A stretch of 64,000 bases of DNA, from NCBI GenBank assembly GCA_905142475.1, contig LR990730.1, positions 3,162,001 through 3,226,000 of the forward strand. The letters are read 5' to 3'. The translations under genes and the position numbers were made by a program. A model generated the notes under the pieces. That model was not told where the DNA came from and did no database searches. It worked only from the letters and a program-made list of their open reading frames with translations. Positions 20,112-30,208 of the stretch are shown piece after piece. Source of the stretch: Xanthomonas hydrangeae. GTDB taxonomy: Bacteria > Pseudomonadota > Gammaproteobacteria > Xanthomonadales > Xanthomonadaceae. The number at the start of each line of letters is the position of its first letter. Within the stretch, counting starts at the first letter, position 1.

Positions 20112-22058
20112 TTACAGCTGCTCGGCTGGCCCGGCGATCGGCGGCAATGGACGCGGGCTGCCCTTGTCGTTGTTGTTGCCACCGTCCTTGTCGGACTTGG
20201 CCCAACCGGCCGGCGGCGGCGGCTCGCGGCCTTCCATGATGGCGTCGATCTGCGGCACGTCGATGGTTTCGTACTGCAGCAACAACTGCGACATCGCGTG
20301 CAGCTTGTCCAGGTTCTCGGTGAGGATCGCCTTGGTCTTGCTGTAGGCCTTGTCCAGGATCGAGCGCACCACTTCGTCGATCATGCGCGCGGTTTCGTCG
20401 GAGACGTTCTTGTGCTGGGTTACCGAACGGCCCAGGAACACCTCGTCCTCTTCCTCGCCGTAGGCCACCGGGCCGAGCTCGTCGGACAAGCCCCACTTGG
20501 TGACCATGTTGCGCGCCATCTTGGTCGCACGCTCGATGTCGTTGGAGGCACCGGTGGTGACCTTGTCGCCACCGAAGATCAACTCCTCGGCAACACGGCC
20601 GCCATACAGCGAGCACAGCTGGGATTCGATCGCCACCCGGTTCATCGAATAACGGTCGCCTTCCGGCAGATACATCGTCACGCCGAGGGCGCGACCACGC
20701 GGAATGATGGTGACCTTGTAGACCGGGTCGTGCTCCGGCACCAGACGGCCAACGATGGCATGGCCGGCTTCGTGGTACGCGGTCAGCGTCTTCTCGTCCT
20801 CGCTCATGGCCATCGAGCGACGCTCGGCGCCCATCAGGATCTTGTCGCGGGCACGGTCGAAGTGGTCCATGCGGACTTCCTTCTCGCTACCGCGTGCCGC
20901 AAACAAGGCCGCCTCGTTGCACAGGTTGGCCAGATCGGCACCCGAGAAACCCGGCGTACCGCGTGCAATCACCATCGGCACCACGTCGTCGGCCAGCGGC
21001 AGCTTGCGCATGTGCACACGCAGGATCTGCTCGCGACCCTTGACGTCCGGCAGCCCGACCACGACCTGGCGATCGAAACGACCCGGACGTAGCAGCGCCG
21101 GATCCAGCACGTCGGGACGGTTGGTGGCCGCGATCACGATCACGCCTTCGCCGCCTTCAAAGCCGTCCATTTCGACCAGCAGCTGGTTCAAGGTCTGCTC
21201 GCGCTCGTCGTGCCCGCCGCCGAGACCGGCACCGCGATGACGGCCCACCGCATCGATTTCGTCGATGAAGATGATGCACGGCGCGTGCTTCTTGGCCTGC
21301 TCGAACATGTCGCGCACACGGCTCGCACCGACGCCGACAAACATTTCAACGAAGTCCGACCCGGAGATGCTGAAGAACGGCACCTTGGCTTCGCCGGCGA
21401 TGGCGCGGGCCAGCAGCGTCTTGCCGGTACCCGGCGGGCCGACCATCAGAACGCCGCGCGGAATCTTGCCGCCCAGCTTGGTGAACTTGGTCGGATCGCG
21501 CAGGAAGTCGACCAGCTCGCTGACTTCTTCCTTGGCCTCGTCGCAACCGGCGACGTCGGCGAACGTGATCTTGACCTGGTCCTCGCCCTGCAGCTTGGCG
21601 CGCGATTTGCCAAAGCTCATCGCACCCTTGGCACCGCCGCCACCGCCTTGCATCTGGCGCATGATGAACAGCCAGAAGCCGATGATCAGGATGACCGGCA
21701 GAAAGTTGAGCACCAACGACCAGAAACCAGGCCCGGTGGAGGGCTTCTGGCGGGTCATTTCGATGTTCTTGCTGTACAGCACGTCGACCAGCTTGTCGTC
21801 GCGCGGACCGTAGACGGTGGCTTCGCTGCCGTCGGTGCGCTTGAAGCGGATCGCGTTGACGGCCAGGTTGGTCTCATCGGTGTAGTCCACCGACTTGACG
21901 CGACCGGAGTCCACTTCCTTCAGGAACTGGGTGTAGGTGATCGAGTCGGGGCCGACGCCGCCTGCCATCCGCGGCGAGAAGCTCTGGAAGACGACCATCA
22001 GCACAACCGCGACGACCACCCACAGCAGCAGATTCTTGGTCAAGTCGTTCATCCTCAT
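20112..22058 (-). CDS. ftsH: ATP-dependent zinc metalloprotease FtsH
   Basis: The 648-residue membrane AAA protease has two N-terminal transmembrane helices (~10-27 and ~113-133), a Walker A G-P-P-G-T-G-K-T at 207-214, the second-region-of-homology motif and the zinc site H-E-A-G-H at 429-433. It degrades misassembled membrane proteins and regulators such as LpxC. The C-terminal tail is Pro/Gly/Asn rich. It begins 55 bp after rlmE, the conserved rlmE-ftsH pair. Confidence 0.98.
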   Translation of the reverse strand: MRMNDLTKNLLLWVVVAVVLMVVFQSFSPRMAGGVGPDSITYTQFLKEVDSGRVKSVDYTDETNLAVNAIRFKRTDGSEATVYGPRDDKLVDVLYSKNIEMTRQKPSTGPGFWSLVLNFLPVILIIGFWLFIMRQMQGGGGGAKGAMSFGKSRAKLQGEDQVKITFADVAGCDEAKEEVSELVDFLRDPTKFTKLGGKIPRGVLMVGPPGTGKTLLARAIAGEAKVPFFSISGSDFVEMFVGVGASRVRDMFEQAKKHAPCIIFIDEIDAVGRHRGAGLGGGHDEREQTLNQLLVEMDGFEGGEGVIVIAATNRPDVLDPALLRPGRFDRQVVVGLPDVKGREQILRVHMRKLPLADDVVPMVIARGTPGFSGADLANLCNEAALFAARGSEKEVRMDHFDRARDKILMGAERRSMAMSEDEKTLTAYHEAGHAIVGRLVPEHDPVYKVTIIPRGRALGVTMYLPEGDRYSMNRVAIESQLCSLYGGRVAEELIFGGDKVTTGASNDIERATKMARNMVTKWGLSDELGPVAYGEEEDEVFLGRSVTQHKNVSDETARMIDEVVRSILDKAYSKTKAILTENLDKLHAMSQLLLQYETIDVPQIDAIMEGREPPPPAGWAKSDKDGGNNNDKGSPRPLPPIAGPAEQL

Positions 22059-22113
22059 TGGCTCCGGTGCCCTCTACTCTTCAAATTCTTGAAACACGGT
22101 GGTCATTGGCAGC

Positions 22114-22746
22114 TTACTTGATCTGGGCACGCTTGCCCTGACCGAGCGCATAAACTTCCGGGGAGCGCTTGCGCGAGGCCGCCGGTTTGCGAATCGTCAC
22201 CTTCTCATAGCGGCGGCGAAGCTCGCGAATGTAGTCGTCGGATCCAACACCCTGGAACAGCTTGATCAAAAATGCCCCACCCGTCTTGAGGTGGTTGTCG
22301 GCAAATTCCATCGCCAGTTCCGCCAGGTGCATCATCCTCGGTTGGTCGACCGCATCCATGCCACTCTTATTGGGGGCCATATCGGACAGAACAAGGTCCA
22401 CCGGCACATCGCCCAACATCGCTTCGAATTCCGATAGGACGGCTTGTTCCCTGAAGTCGCCATGAAGGAACTCCACCCCGGCCAGCGGGGGCATCTCCAG
22501 GATATCCAGCGCCAGTACCCGGCCGGTGTCGCCGAGCGACCTGCGCACCTGCTGGCACCAGCCGCCGGGCGCGGCGCCCAGATCGACCACCACCATGTCC
22601 GGCTTGAGCAGGCGGTCGCGCTGGAGCAATTCCTCCAGCTTGTAGGCGGCACGCGAGCGCATGCCTTCGGCCTGAGCCTTCTTCACGTAAGGGTCGGCGA
22701 AGTGTTCCTTGAGCCAGCGCTGGCTGCTTTTACTGCGGGAGGGCAT
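22114..22746 (-). CDS. rlmE: 23S rRNA (uridine-2552-2'-O)-methyltransferase RlmE
   Basis: A 210-residue Rossmann methyltransferase (FtsJ/RrmJ). The SAM motif D-L-G-A-A-P-G-G-W is at ~55-63. The K-D-K-E catalytic set is recognisable: Lys in S-R-A-A-Y-K-L, Asp in S-D-M-A-P-N, Lys in L-I-K-L-F-Q-G and Glu near S-P-E-V-Y. The start at 22746 fits family length. It is divergent from yhbY with only 65 bp between starts, as in E. coli. Confidence 0.96.
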   Translation of the reverse strand: MPSRSKSSQRWLKEHFADPYVKKAQAEGMRSRAAYKLEELLQRDRLLKPDMVVVDLGAAPGGWCQQVRRSLGDTGRVLALDILEMPPLAGVEFLHGDFREQAVLSEFEAMLGDVPVDLVLSDMAPNKSGMDAVDQPRMMHLAELAMEFADNHLKTGGAFLIKLFQGVGSDDYIRELRRRYEKVTIRKPAASRKRSPEVYALGQGKRAQIK

Positions 22747-22811
22747 TGGCAAAGGGGTCCGAACGGGTCGCCATGATACCCTGAACACCCTTTGCTTCCC
22801 TTTGATCCTGC

Positions 22812-23117
22812 ATGTCCATTGTTCTCACCTCCGCCCAGAACCGTTTCCTGCGCGGCCAGGCCCACGATCTCAAGGCACTGCTGCAAACCGGCGGCAAAGG
22901 GGTCACGCCGGCATTTATGGCCGAACTCGAGGAAGTGCTCGAGCGCCACGAACTGATCAAGGTGAAGGTGGCATCGGAGGATCGTGAGGCCCGCGACGCC
23001 ATGATTGCCGACATTATTCAGAAGACCGGCAGCGCGCTGGTGCAGCGGATCGGCCATGTCGCCATTCTTTACCGCCCCAGCAAGGAAAAGCGCCAGATCG
23101 TGTTGCCACGCGGCTGA
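22812..23117 (+). CDS. yhbY: Ribosome-associated RNA-binding protein YhbY
   Basis: This 101-residue protein is a single CRS1-YhbY (CRM) domain, with the G-x-K-G loop (Q-T-G-G-K-G-V-T) and conserved L-I-K-V-K-V. YhbY associates with the pre-50S ribosomal particle. It is divergent from rlmE, which methylates the same subunit, and is followed after 15 bp by a Mth938-domain gene, which is probably in the same transcript. Confidence 0.94.
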   Translation: MSIVLTSAQNRFLRGQAHDLKALLQTGGKGVTPAFMAELEEVLERHELIKVKVASEDREARDAMIADIIQKTGSALVQRIGHVAILYRPSKEKRQIVLPRG

Positions 23118-23132
23118 CCTGACGAGTTCGTT

Positions 23133-23507
23133 ATGCCTTTAAGCCAGGAACATCCCGACTACACCTATGCGCTGCGCGCGGCCGATGGCCGCCATGCCAA
23201 GGTGAACGAGCGCATCTTGCAGCAGAGCTTCATCCTGATGCCCGATGAACTTGTCGAACGCTGGCCGGTGCCCAGCCTGGAACAGCTCCAGGCGGGGCAT
23301 ATGGACGCGGTGCTGGCACTGGCTCCGGCGGTGATCCTGCTGGGCACCGGCGAGCGGCAGCAGTTTCCGAAAACGGACGTGCTGGCAGCATGCCTGACGC
23401 GTGGCATCGGGCTGGAAGCGATGACCAATGCGGCCGCGGCGCGCACCTACAACGTGCTGGCCAGCGAAGGCCGCCGGGTGGCGCTGGCGATGATTCTGGA
23501 AGGCTGA
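23133..23507 (+). CDS. Mth938-like (DUF498) domain protein
   Basis: A 124-residue single-domain protein of the DUF498/Mth938 family, of unknown biochemical role, with the hallmark L-A-L-A-P-A-V-I-L-L-G-T-G and a C-terminal T-N-A-A-A-A-R-T-Y-N-V-L. Relatives include human AAMDC and C2orf/NDUFAF3-type proteins. It lies 15 bp after yhbY. Its TGA stop is fused to the first unit of a heptamer tandem repeat, so nothing separates the coding end from the VNTR. Confidence 0.88.
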   Translation: MPLSQEHPDYTYALRAADGRHAKVNERILQQSFILMPDELVERWPVPSLEQLQAGHMDAVLALAPAVILLGTGERQQFPKTDVLAACLTRGIGLEAMTNAAAARTYNVLASEGRRVALAMILEG

Positions 23508-23554
23508 ATCGGGAATCGGGAATCGGGAATCGGGAATCGGGAATCGGGAATCGG
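23506..23554. repeat. Heptamer VNTR, seven copies of GAATCGG
   Basis: Seven perfect head-to-tail copies of GAATCGG begin within the TGA stop of the Mth938-like gene and run into the intergenic region. Xanthomonads are known for such GGGAATC-type simple repeats, and copy number is expected to vary between strains. Confidence 0.95.
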
Positions 23555-23691
23555 GAAAGCAGGCTGGACTCAAGTTTCGCTGTCAAGCCAGTTGCTTAGC
23601 CTCAGATGCCCTGGTTCATACCAAGAATCACACACCCACCGATAAAGCCCCGGCCCAAGGCTGTTGCGATTCCCTATTCTCGATTCCCCAT

Positions 23692-24468
23692 TCACTTCTT
23701 GGGCAGATACAACAGCGGATCCACCGGCTTGCCGTTGTAGCGAATTTCGAAGTGCAGCATGTCGCGGGCGGCACCGCTGCGGCCCATCTCGGCGATCTGC
23801 TGGCCGGCCTTCACGCTTTGGCCTTCGTTGAGCAGGCGCTTGCGGTTGTGCCCGTAGGCAGACAGCCACTGGTCGTTGTGTTTGATGATGATCAGCTCGC
23901 CATAGCCGACCAGGCCGGCGCCGGAGTACACCACCACGCCATCGGCAGCGGCACGTACCGCCTGCCCGCTGGCACCGGCGATATCCACGCCCTGCTTGGT
24001 GGTCTCGCCGGCGACGAAGGTGCCGACCACCACGCCGTCAGCGGGCCAGCGCCATTGAAATCCACTACTGACAGGTGCAGCGATCGGTGCAGTCGGCCGC
24101 GGCGGAACCACCGTGCCGGCCGTCGAGGTGCTGCTGCCCGGCCTGCTGGCACTGCCCGGATACAGCTTGAGCGTCTGGCCGGGATAGATGGTGTTCGGTG
24201 AAGACAGGCCGTTCCAGGCCGCCAGATCCGGCGCAGTAATGTTGGTCCTGCGCGAAATGGCGTACAGCGTGTCGCCGCGCTGGACGGTGACGGTCGCACC
24301 TGGGCGCGGCACCGAGGGACGCGCAGCTACGGACGGACGCGATGACGACGAACCACCGCCGGCGCCGGGCGAACGCACTACCGTCGCGCTGCTGCAGGCG
24401 GTCAGCCCGATGGCGACCACGAGCATGACTGCTGTCTTACGTACCGAATTCATCTGCAACGTGCTCAT
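23692..24468 (-). CDS. nlpD: NlpD-like lipoprotein with LysM and M23 domains
   Basis: The 258-residue protein has a lipoprotein signal ending in L-T-A-C-S-S. A Ser/Pro-rich linker, a LysM domain (~60-105, V-Q-R-G-D-T-L-Y-A-I-S-R-R) and an M23 metallopeptidase-like fold (~150-258) follow. Among the usual zinc ligands, H-x-x-x-D near the start of the M23 fold is not intact (K-Q-G-V-D-I), and H-F-E-I-R keeps one His. As with E. coli NlpD, the fold is probably a catalytically dead activator of amidase AmiC at the septum. Its start overlaps the stop of the upstream gene by ATGA. Confidence 0.85.
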   Translation of the reverse strand: MSTLQMNSVRKTAVMLVVAIGLTACSSATVVRSPGAGGGSSSSRPSVAARPSVPRPGATVTVQRGDTLYAISRRTNITAPDLAAWNGLSSPNTIYPGQTLKLYPGSASRPGSSTSTAGTVVPPRPTAPIAAPVSSGFQWRWPADGVVVGTFVAGETTKQGVDIAGASGQAVRAAADGVVVYSGAGLVGYGELIIIKHNDQWLSAYGHNRKRLLNEGQSVKAGQQIAEMGRSGAARDMLHFEIRYNGKPVDPLLYLPKK

Positions 24469-25079
24469 CCGTTCATTGTCTTCCACACCAACCACCCTGC
24501 TCCCGCGGCCAGGACGGCCATGGCCACCCAGCCCAGCGGCTCGATCCAGCGATGCAACGCTGCTTCGGCGCGTGCGCCACCCAACCGGATCGCGCCGGCC
24601 ACCAGATACACGCGCTTGCCGCGCCCCACCAGCATGCTGGCGATGAAGGGCAGGATCGGTACACCGACCACGCCCGAGGCCCAGGTAAAGATCTTCAGCG
24701 GGATCGGGGTGAAGCCCACCAGCACCAGTGCCCAGAAGGCCTTCCACGGCGACTCGGCCACCAGTGCGCGCAGCATCTCGATCTGCGCCTGGATCTTCAC
24801 GCTCCAGCCCAGCCATTCGATCACCGGCTGCAACGCGGCAAAGGCGAAATGGCCGAGCAGATAGCCGACCAACGCGCCGCACACCGAGCCGATCAGGCTC
24901 AAGGTGGCGAACCACAACGCACGTTTGGGCTCGGCCAGCGACATCGGCGCCAGCATCACTTCCGGCGGCACCGGGAAGATGAAGCCCTCCACGAAACTGA
25001 GACCGGTCAGCAACGCAGGTGCGCGCCGGTTGCGCGACCAACGAATGGCCACGTCGTACAACGGCCCGAAGATCTTCAT
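24465..25079 (-). CDS. YqaA/DedA-type VTT-domain membrane protein
   Basis: A 204-residue integral membrane protein with the VTT motif F-x-x-P-V-P-P-E and a second L-V-G-F-T-P-I-P-L-K re-entrant motif; about five hydrophobic helices are visible. It belongs to the YqaA branch of the DedA superfamily, implicated in lipid scrambling or carrier transport. It sits between pcm (18 bp upstream) and nlpD (ATGA overlap), so it is co-translated with the cell-division lipoprotein. Confidence 0.88.
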   Translation of the reverse strand: MKIFGPLYDVAIRWSRNRRAPALLTGLSFVEGFIFPVPPEVMLAPMSLAEPKRALWFATLSLIGSVCGALVGYLLGHFAFAALQPVIEWLGWSVKIQAQIEMLRALVAESPWKAFWALVLVGFTPIPLKIFTWASGVVGVPILPFIASMLVGRGKRVYLVAGAIRLGGARAEAALHRWIEPLGWVAMAVLAAGAGWLVWKTMNG

Positions 25080-25097
25080 CGAGAAACTCTCATGGAT

Positions 25098-25778
25098 TCA
25101 ATCCAGCATGCCCGACAACAGCGGGACGAACGTGACCGGCGCCAGAACCTGCTGTTCGATCGCGCCGTCGGCACCACGTGTGAGTTGCATCAGGGATTGC
25201 GAAGACGCGCCACCGACCGGGGCGACCAGACGTCCGCCGACCGCCAGTTGATCGACCAGCGCATCCACCAGCGCCGGAGCGGCGGCCGTCACCACGATGG
25301 CGTCGTACGGGCCATGCTCGGGCCAACCGATGCGGCCGTCGTCGTGCTTGCTGCGCACGTTCATGCCCAGATGCCGGAAGCGCTTGCGCGCCTGCCGCAG
25401 CAGGTCGCCGATGCGCTCGACGGTGTAGACCTCCAGGCCCAGCGCGGCCAGGATCGCGCCCTGATAGCCGGAGCCGGTGCCCACTTCCAGCACCTTGGTC
25501 GGGCCGACCTGCAGCACCGCCTCGGTCATGCGCGCGACCACCCAGGGCTGCGAGATGGTCTGGCCGTGGCCGATCGGCAATGCGGTGTCTTCGTAGGCGC
25601 GCGAGGCCAGCGCTTCATCGATGAACAGATGGCGCGGCACGGTACGCACCGCGTTGAGCGTGGCCTCGTCCTGGATGCCGGCCTCGCGCAGGCGCTCGAC
25701 CAGCCGGTCGCGCACGCGCTGCGAGGTCATGCCGATCCCCACCGACTCCGGTTGCAGCAGACGCAGCCTCGGCGTCAT
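25098..25778 (-). CDS. pcm: Protein-L-isoaspartate O-methyltransferase
   Basis: The 226-residue enzyme repairs isoaspartyl residues in aged proteins by SAM-dependent methylation. The SAM motif V-G-T-G-S-G-Y-Q is followed by the V-E-R-I-G-D-L-L motif; an active-site-like [13 protein letters not shown] is present. The start at 25778 overlaps the surE stop by ATGA. surE-pcm-nlpD is a conserved stationary-phase survival set. Confidence 0.95.
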   Translation of the reverse strand: MTPRLRLLQPESVGIGMTSQRVRDRLVERLREAGIQDEATLNAVRTVPRHLFIDEALASRAYEDTALPIGHGQTISQPWVVARMTEAVLQVGPTKVLEVGTGSGYQGAILAALGLEVYTVERIGDLLRQARKRFRHLGMNVRSKHDDGRIGWPEHGPYDAIVVTAAAPALVDALVDQLAVGGRLVAPVGGASSQSLMQLTRGADGAIEQQVLAPVTFVPLLSGMLD

Positions 25779-26554
25779 GCCGGTGCGTCCAGTGCGGCAG
25801 TCAGGCCACCGACCCAGCCGGCCACGGTTTCCAGCGCCTGATAGCGGGTGAGGTCGACATGGATCGGGGTGATCGAGATATGCCCGGTGCGCACGGCGTG
25901 GAAATCGGTGCCGGCACCGGCGTCCTGCTCCGGTCCGGCCGGGCCGATCCAATAGACGGTGCGGCCACGCGGATCGCGTTGCGGCACGCAGGGCTCGGAA
26001 CGGTGGCGGTTGCCGAGCCGGGTGACTTCGAAACCGAGCACATCCGACCAGGCCAGATCCGGCACGTTGACGTTAAGAATAGTGTCGGCGGGCAAGGGAT
26101 CGGATTTGAGCCGCGCCACGATCTCCACCGCTGCGCGCGCGGCAGTTTCGTAGTGATGCGCTTCATGGTTGTGCGTCACCAGCGAGACCGCCACTGCGGG
26201 CAGGCCGAGAAAGCGGCCTTCCATCGCGGCAGACACGGTGCCCGAATAGATCACGTCGTCGCCGAGATTGGCCGAGTTGTTGATGCCGGAGACCACGATG
26301 TCCGGGTCGTAATCGAGCATGCCGGTCAGCGCCAGATGCACGCAGTCGGTCGGCGTGCCGGCCACCGCGCAGGTCTGCGCGTCGATGCGGCGGGTGCGGA
26401 TCGGCACGTCCAGCGTCAGCGAATTGCTGGCGCCGGAGCGGTCGCGGTCGGGGGCGACCACCATCACTTCATGACCGGCACGCCGCAGCGCCTCGGCCAG
26501 AATCTGGATGCCGGGGGCGTCGACACCGTCGTCGTTGCTAACCAGTACGCGCAT
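25775..26554 (-). CDS. surE: 5'/3'-nucleotidase SurE
   Basis: This 259-residue metal-dependent phosphatase acts on nucleoside monophosphates and short polyphosphate. The N-terminal metal site [11 protein letters not shown] has Asp8 and Asp9, and the second motif [11 protein letters not shown] is present. The ATG at 26554 follows CGAGGAG. The open frame continues upstream past 27000 but that part is unrelated. It begins the surE-pcm-yqaA-nlpD run. Confidence 0.96.
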   Translation of the reverse strand: MRVLVSNDDGVDAPGIQILAEALRRAGHEVMVVAPDRDRSGASNSLTLDVPIRTRRIDAQTCAVAGTPTDCVHLALTGMLDYDPDIVVSGINNSANLGDDVIYSGTVSAAMEGRFLGLPAVAVSLVTHNHEAHHYETAARAAVEIVARLKSDPLPADTILNVNVPDLAWSDVLGFEVTRLGNRHRSEPCVPQRDPRGRTVYWIGPAGPEQDAGAGTDFHAVRTGHISITPIHVDLTRYQALETVAGWVGGLTAALDAPA

Positions 26555-26653
26555 GGGACTCCTCGGAAAACCGGGCCATGATACCGGATGCGTCCCTCGC
26601 CTTCGCGCTTGATCTTCGCTTGCACCTGAGGTTGGGCACGTTACGCTGTGAGC

Positions 26654-27193
26654 ATGTCGCATCCTGAAGACGAAGACGACGGCGCGCTGTTCCGCGCAGC
26701 GATTGGCGCGGTCAAGCCGATTCGTGAAGTCGCCCCCCCGGCCAACGCCAAACCGCGCCCGAAGCCGCGCGCGCGCATGGCCGAGCGCGACGATGCCGAA
26801 GCGCATACCGAATTCGCACGTCTGCTGCGCGACAGCGCGCCGTTGGAGGCGGACGACACCGCCAGTTATCGGCGCGAGAATCTTCCCACCCGATTGTTTC
26901 AGCGGCTCAAGCGCGGCCAGTTCTCGATCCAGGACGAACTGGATCTGCATGGCGCCACCGCAGCGCAAGCCGAATCGTTGTTGCGGCAGTTCCTGCTGGA
27001 GGCGCATGCGCACGAACACGGCTGCGTGCGCATCATTCACGGCAAGGGTCTGCAGTCCGATAACGGCGCGCCAGTGTTGAAGAACCTGATGGACCGTCTG
27101 TTGCGCCAGCGCAATGATGTACTGGCGTTTCATTCGGCGCCGGCCACGCAAGGTGGGACGGGGGCGTTGTTGGTGTTGTTGGCGCGGCGCTAG
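26654..27193 (+). CDS. Smr (MutS2 C-terminal-like) domain protein
   Basis: A 179-residue protein with a charged N-terminal half and a C-terminal Smr domain: L-D-L-H-G (~96-100) and I-I-H-G-K-G (~133-138). Smr domains are nucleases or RNA/DNA-binding modules; stand-alone proteobacterial members include SmrA/SmrB, the latter cutting mRNA at collided ribosomes. GTG at 26648 is an alternative start two codons upstream. It is inverted relative to its neighbours and splits the truD-surE operon arrangement. Confidence 0.88.
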   Translation: MSHPEDEDDGALFRAAIGAVKPIREVAPPANAKPRPKPRARMAERDDAEAHTEFARLLRDSAPLEADDTASYRRENLPTRLFQRLKRGQFSIQDELDLHGATAAQAESLLRQFLLEAHAHEHGCVRIIHGKGLQSDNGAPVLKNLMDRLLRQRNDVLAFHSAPATQGGTGALLVLLARR

Positions 27194-27270
27194 GATGATG
27201 GCGCGACGACCGCCTTGCCGCGCAGCGCCGGGATGCGATGTGTGAGGCGAGGCGTTATCGGTGATGCCTG

Positions 27271-27343
27271 TCGCGGCCAAGGCCGCTCCTACGCGAGGCT
27301 AGGCTTTATCGATAAAACCCCTCGCGGCCAAGGCCGCTGCTAG
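27271..27343. repeat. Pair of GGCCAAGGCC-centred REP-like repeats
   Basis: Two direct copies of CTCGCGGCCAAGGCCGCTSCTA (27271-27293 and 27321-27343) lie in the convergent gap between the Smr gene and truD. Each is itself palindromic around GGCCAAGGCC. The flanks (GCGAGGC...TTATCG) are also shared, so a ~50-bp unit is duplicated. This type of repeat is widespread in Xanthomonas, Stenotrophomonas and Pseudomonas. Confidence 0.8.
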
Positions 27344-27411
27344 GCTTGCATGAGCGCCTGCGGATCGTCATCGGCGCCACGGTGTGCAGACTGAAGATCA
27401 ATCAAACCAAC

Positions 27412-28533
27412 TCACTCGCCAGCAGCACGCTCGTCGGCAGAACGCACGCTGGCGTTGAAGCGACCTGCGTCGATCACCTCGCCCAGCTCCCACAGCACCG
27501 CGGTGGCGTAACAGCCTGGTGGCAATGCGAACTCGACCTGCAAGATTTCCGCATCCAGCCAGCGGTAGTCCAAGCCTTGCGGGCGCAGGCGCAAGGCGCG
27601 GCGCTCCTGCTTCAGACCAGCGGCTTCCAGACCGATCCGCAGCGCCTCGGATTGCGGATCGGACAACGCGCCCCGCTCCACTGCGGCAGCGTGATCGGTC
27701 GAACGCAGTTCGCCCACGCCCCACAACGGGCCACTGGGATGGATATCGAAACGCGCCAGACGCTCGGCCAGCACATCGCTCCACGGCTCGGGGCCGAACA
27801 CGCTGCGTGAGCCATCCAGCATCCAGGCCTCGCCCTCCAGCGCGGCGTCCCAACTGCCCTGCTCCACGCGTGCAGTGAGCACGCGATTGAACAGCGCCGA
27901 GCGCGCCGCCGACAACAGGATCGAACGTTGATCGTTGCGCAGACGCCGCTTCGGTGCCGGCACCAAAGCCCCCTCGGCATCCTGCATGTAGCCGAACATC
28001 GCCAACGCCGATGCCACGTTGCCGCCATCGCGACCAAAGCGTTGTTCGCCGAACCAGTTGGGAATGCCGCGTGCGGCGATCGCCTGCAAGCGTTGCTCGA
28101 TCGCGGCGCGTTCACCCTGTACCTGGCGCAGCGTCAACACGAAGCGATTGCCGTGCAGCGCGCCGCGTTGCAGTTTGCGGTTGTGCCAGGTGCTGTCGAC
28201 CACCTGCATTTCGTCGTCGTCGAGCGTGGCGATGTCCGGTGCGATGCGTTTGGGCAGATGCACGCTGAAACGCTGCGTGGTCACCGCATGGCGATCCTTC
28301 AAGCCGGCGTAGCTGACGCCCATTTCCGCAATGCCCGCCCACGATGCAAGTTTCTTGGCGATATATGCCGTGTTCTGGCCACGTTTGCGCACGCTGAGCA
28401 ACAGGTGCTCGCCTTCGCCGGAAGCTTCGAATGCCGGCAGCTCATCGACCTGAAAATCTTCGGGCGTGCTGCGCATTGCTGCGCCAAGGACCGCAGCGCC
28501 ATGCGCGCGCGGCAGGAGAGAGGTGTCGCTCAT
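27412..28533 (-). CDS. truD: tRNA pseudouridine(13) synthase TruD
   Basis: The 373-residue synthase isomerises U13 of tRNA-Glu. The catalytic Asp is at ~80 in [11 protein letters not shown], and the F-x-V-D-E-L and [11 protein letters not shown] motifs precede it. The second domain (~150-300) is the TruD insertion. The start at 28533 is chosen from [10 protein letters not shown] being ~20 residues in; Met20 would also serve. It follows ispF by 248 bp. Confidence 0.94.
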   Translation of the reverse strand: MSDTSLLPRAHGAAVLGAAMRSTPEDFQVDELPAFEASGEGEHLLLSVRKRGQNTAYIAKKLASWAGIAEMGVSYAGLKDRHAVTTQRFSVHLPKRIAPDIATLDDDEMQVVDSTWHNRKLQRGALHGNRFVLTLRQVQGERAAIEQRLQAIAARGIPNWFGEQRFGRDGGNVASALAMFGYMQDAEGALVPAPKRRLRNDQRSILLSAARSALFNRVLTARVEQGSWDAALEGEAWMLDGSRSVFGPEPWSDVLAERLARFDIHPSGPLWGVGELRSTDHAAAVERGALSDPQSEALRIGLEAAGLKQERRALRLRPQGLDYRWLDAEILQVEFALPPGCYATAVLWELGEVIDAGRFNASVRSADERAAGE

Positions 28534-28781
28534 GCTGTGGTTACCTTCGCGCCGACGTGTCGTGCGCTGTGTGCCGAATGCCTCGGCGCGGTGGTGTCGC
28601 ATTGCAACGCCGAGGCGAGCCCGGCGTGCGTGACTGCGAGTTAGAGCGGCTAAAAACCTGGCCGGCAGGCGTCAGGTGCGTGTGGACGGCACGCTCGGAG
28701 CCGCCGGGTACGCGTGCTACATGCGGTATAGAGCACCGGCCGCCTGCATGACGATGAGCACATTGGCTTTGTTGCTCGCCG

Positions 28782-29273
28782 TCAGGCGGCGATCCTGCCG
28801 AGCAACACCGCCGCCTGTGCAGCGATGCCTTCGCTGCGGCCGGTAAAGCCGAGTTGTTCGCTGGTGGTGGCCTTGACGCTGACCGCATCGAGCTCGATCG
28901 CCAGCAGCCCGGCAATGCGTTCGCGCATTGCCGGCGCATGCGGGCCGATCTTGGGGCGCTCGCAGATCACGGTGATGTCGGCATTGCCCACGCGCCAGCC
29001 ACGCTCGCGCAGCAAGTGATCGCAGTGCTGCAGGAACTGCGCGCTGTCGGCGTCCTTCCAGCGCGCGTCGGACGGCGGGAAATGCTGGCCGATATCGCCC
29101 AGCGCCAACGCACCCAGCATCGCATCGCACAGCGCATGCAATACCACGTCGCCGTCGCTGTGCGCGAGCACGCCATGGCTGTGCGCCACGCGCACCCCGC
29201 CCAGCATCACGTGGTCGCCCGCACCGAACGCATGCACGTCGTAGCCCTGACCGATTCGAAAATTGAAAGACAT
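28782..29273 (-). CDS. ispF: 2-C-methyl-D-erythritol 2,4-cyclodiphosphate synthase
   Basis: This 163-residue enzyme makes the cyclic diphosphate of the non-mevalonate isoprenoid pathway. The zinc ligands lie in G-Y-D-V-H-A-F and [11 protein letters not shown], and K-A-T-T-S-E-x-L-G-F-T-G-R is intact. The start at 29273 (M-S-F-N-F-R) matches family length. It lies 146 bp after ispD. Confidence 0.97.
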   Translation of the reverse strand: MSFNFRIGQGYDVHAFGAGDHVMLGGVRVAHSHGVLAHSDGDVVLHALCDAMLGALALGDIGQHFPPSDARWKDADSAQFLQHCDHLLRERGWRVGNADITVICERPKIGPHAPAMRERIAGLLAIELDAVSVKATTSEQLGFTGRSEGIAAQAAVLLGRIAA

Positions 29274-29419
29274 GGAAAATCCGTGGTGAGTGAGAGTGCC
29301 CAACAACAGGGAGCAAGCTGTCGTTTAGGTCGGCATGGACGTTGCAAGGAGACCGCCGTGGACGAGTGGCCTCCACGGCCGGTTCCGCAAACCGGCCTCG
29401 CAATCGTTCGACAGCCGCT

Positions 29420-30208
29420 CTAACGCGTGTTGACGTCGTGATTGTCACCGGCCAACACCGCATCGTTGCGTGTGGCCACCAATTCGGCATCCACCGCCAC
29501 GCCGCGGCGTGCGAGTTCGAACTCGAAGCGTGCCAGATCCACCGGCGTGGTCACCTTGAAGTTGTCCTCGGCGCCTTCCACCAGCAACGGGCGCAAGCCC
29601 AGCCGCTCCATCGCCATCGCCTCGTCGGTCACGTCCACACCGGCGGCAGACGCTTCGGTCAGACCACGGATCAGTTGATGGCGACGGAACAGCTGCGGGG
29701 TCAGCGCGCGCCACAGCCGCTCGCGCGGCTCGGTGGCATCGATGCCGCCATCGTCGCCGGCCCGCTTGAGGGTGTCGCGTACCGGTGCGGCCAGGATCGC
29801 GCCGACCGGGTCGCCGCGGCCGATTTCCAGCAGGCGCTCCAGATCGGTCAGCGCCAGATTGGGACGTGCGGCATCGTGCACCAGCACAAAGTCGTCGGCG
29901 CGCACGCTCTCGGGCAGGGCCAGCAATCCGGCCAGTACCGATGCCGCACGGGTCACGCCGCCCACGCAGGTCAACACCGGTTTGGACTGCACCGCCGTCC
30001 AACCCGGCCAGTCGGCATCGTCGGGCGCGATCGCCACGACAATTCCGGCCACCACCGGATGCGCTGCCAATGCCGCCAGCGTATAAGCCATCAAGGGCTG
30101 ACCAGCAGCGTGCAGATATTGTTTGGGGACCTGCCCGCCAAAGCGCGTGCCGCGCCCGGCGGCCGGCACGATCGCCCAAATGGAGCCAGCCCAGATCGCA
30201 CCGGTCAT
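29420..30208 (-). CDS. ispD: 2-C-methyl-D-erythritol 4-phosphate cytidylyltransferase
   Basis: The 262-residue enzyme adds CMP to methylerythritol phosphate. The nucleotide-binding motif [12 protein letters not shown] is at ~13-24, then P-K-Q-Y and V-L-V-H-D-A-A-R-P; the C-terminal motif V-T-D-E-A is also present. Its start overlaps the ftsB stop by ATGA, the conserved ftsB-ispD arrangement. There is a short N-terminal extension before the usual I-W-A-I-V-P. Confidence 0.96.
   Translation of the reverse strand: MTGAIWAGSIWAIVPAAGRGTRFGGQVPKQYLHAAGQPLMAYTLAALAAHPVVAGIVVAIAPDDADWPGWTAVQSKPVLTCVGGVTRAASVLAGLLALPESVRADDFVLVHDAARPNLALTDLERLLEIGRGDPVGAILAAPVRDTLKRAGDDGGIDATEPRERLWRALTPQLFRRHQLIRGLTEASAAGVDVTDEAMAMERLGLRPLLVEGAEDNFKVTTPVDLARFEFELARRGVAVDAELVATRNDAVLAGDNHDVNTR

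Noticed and set aside
23506..23554. Possible CRISPR or iteron origin
   Set aside because: Seven-base head-to-tail units without spacers or replication genes; a simple-sequence repeat explains it.
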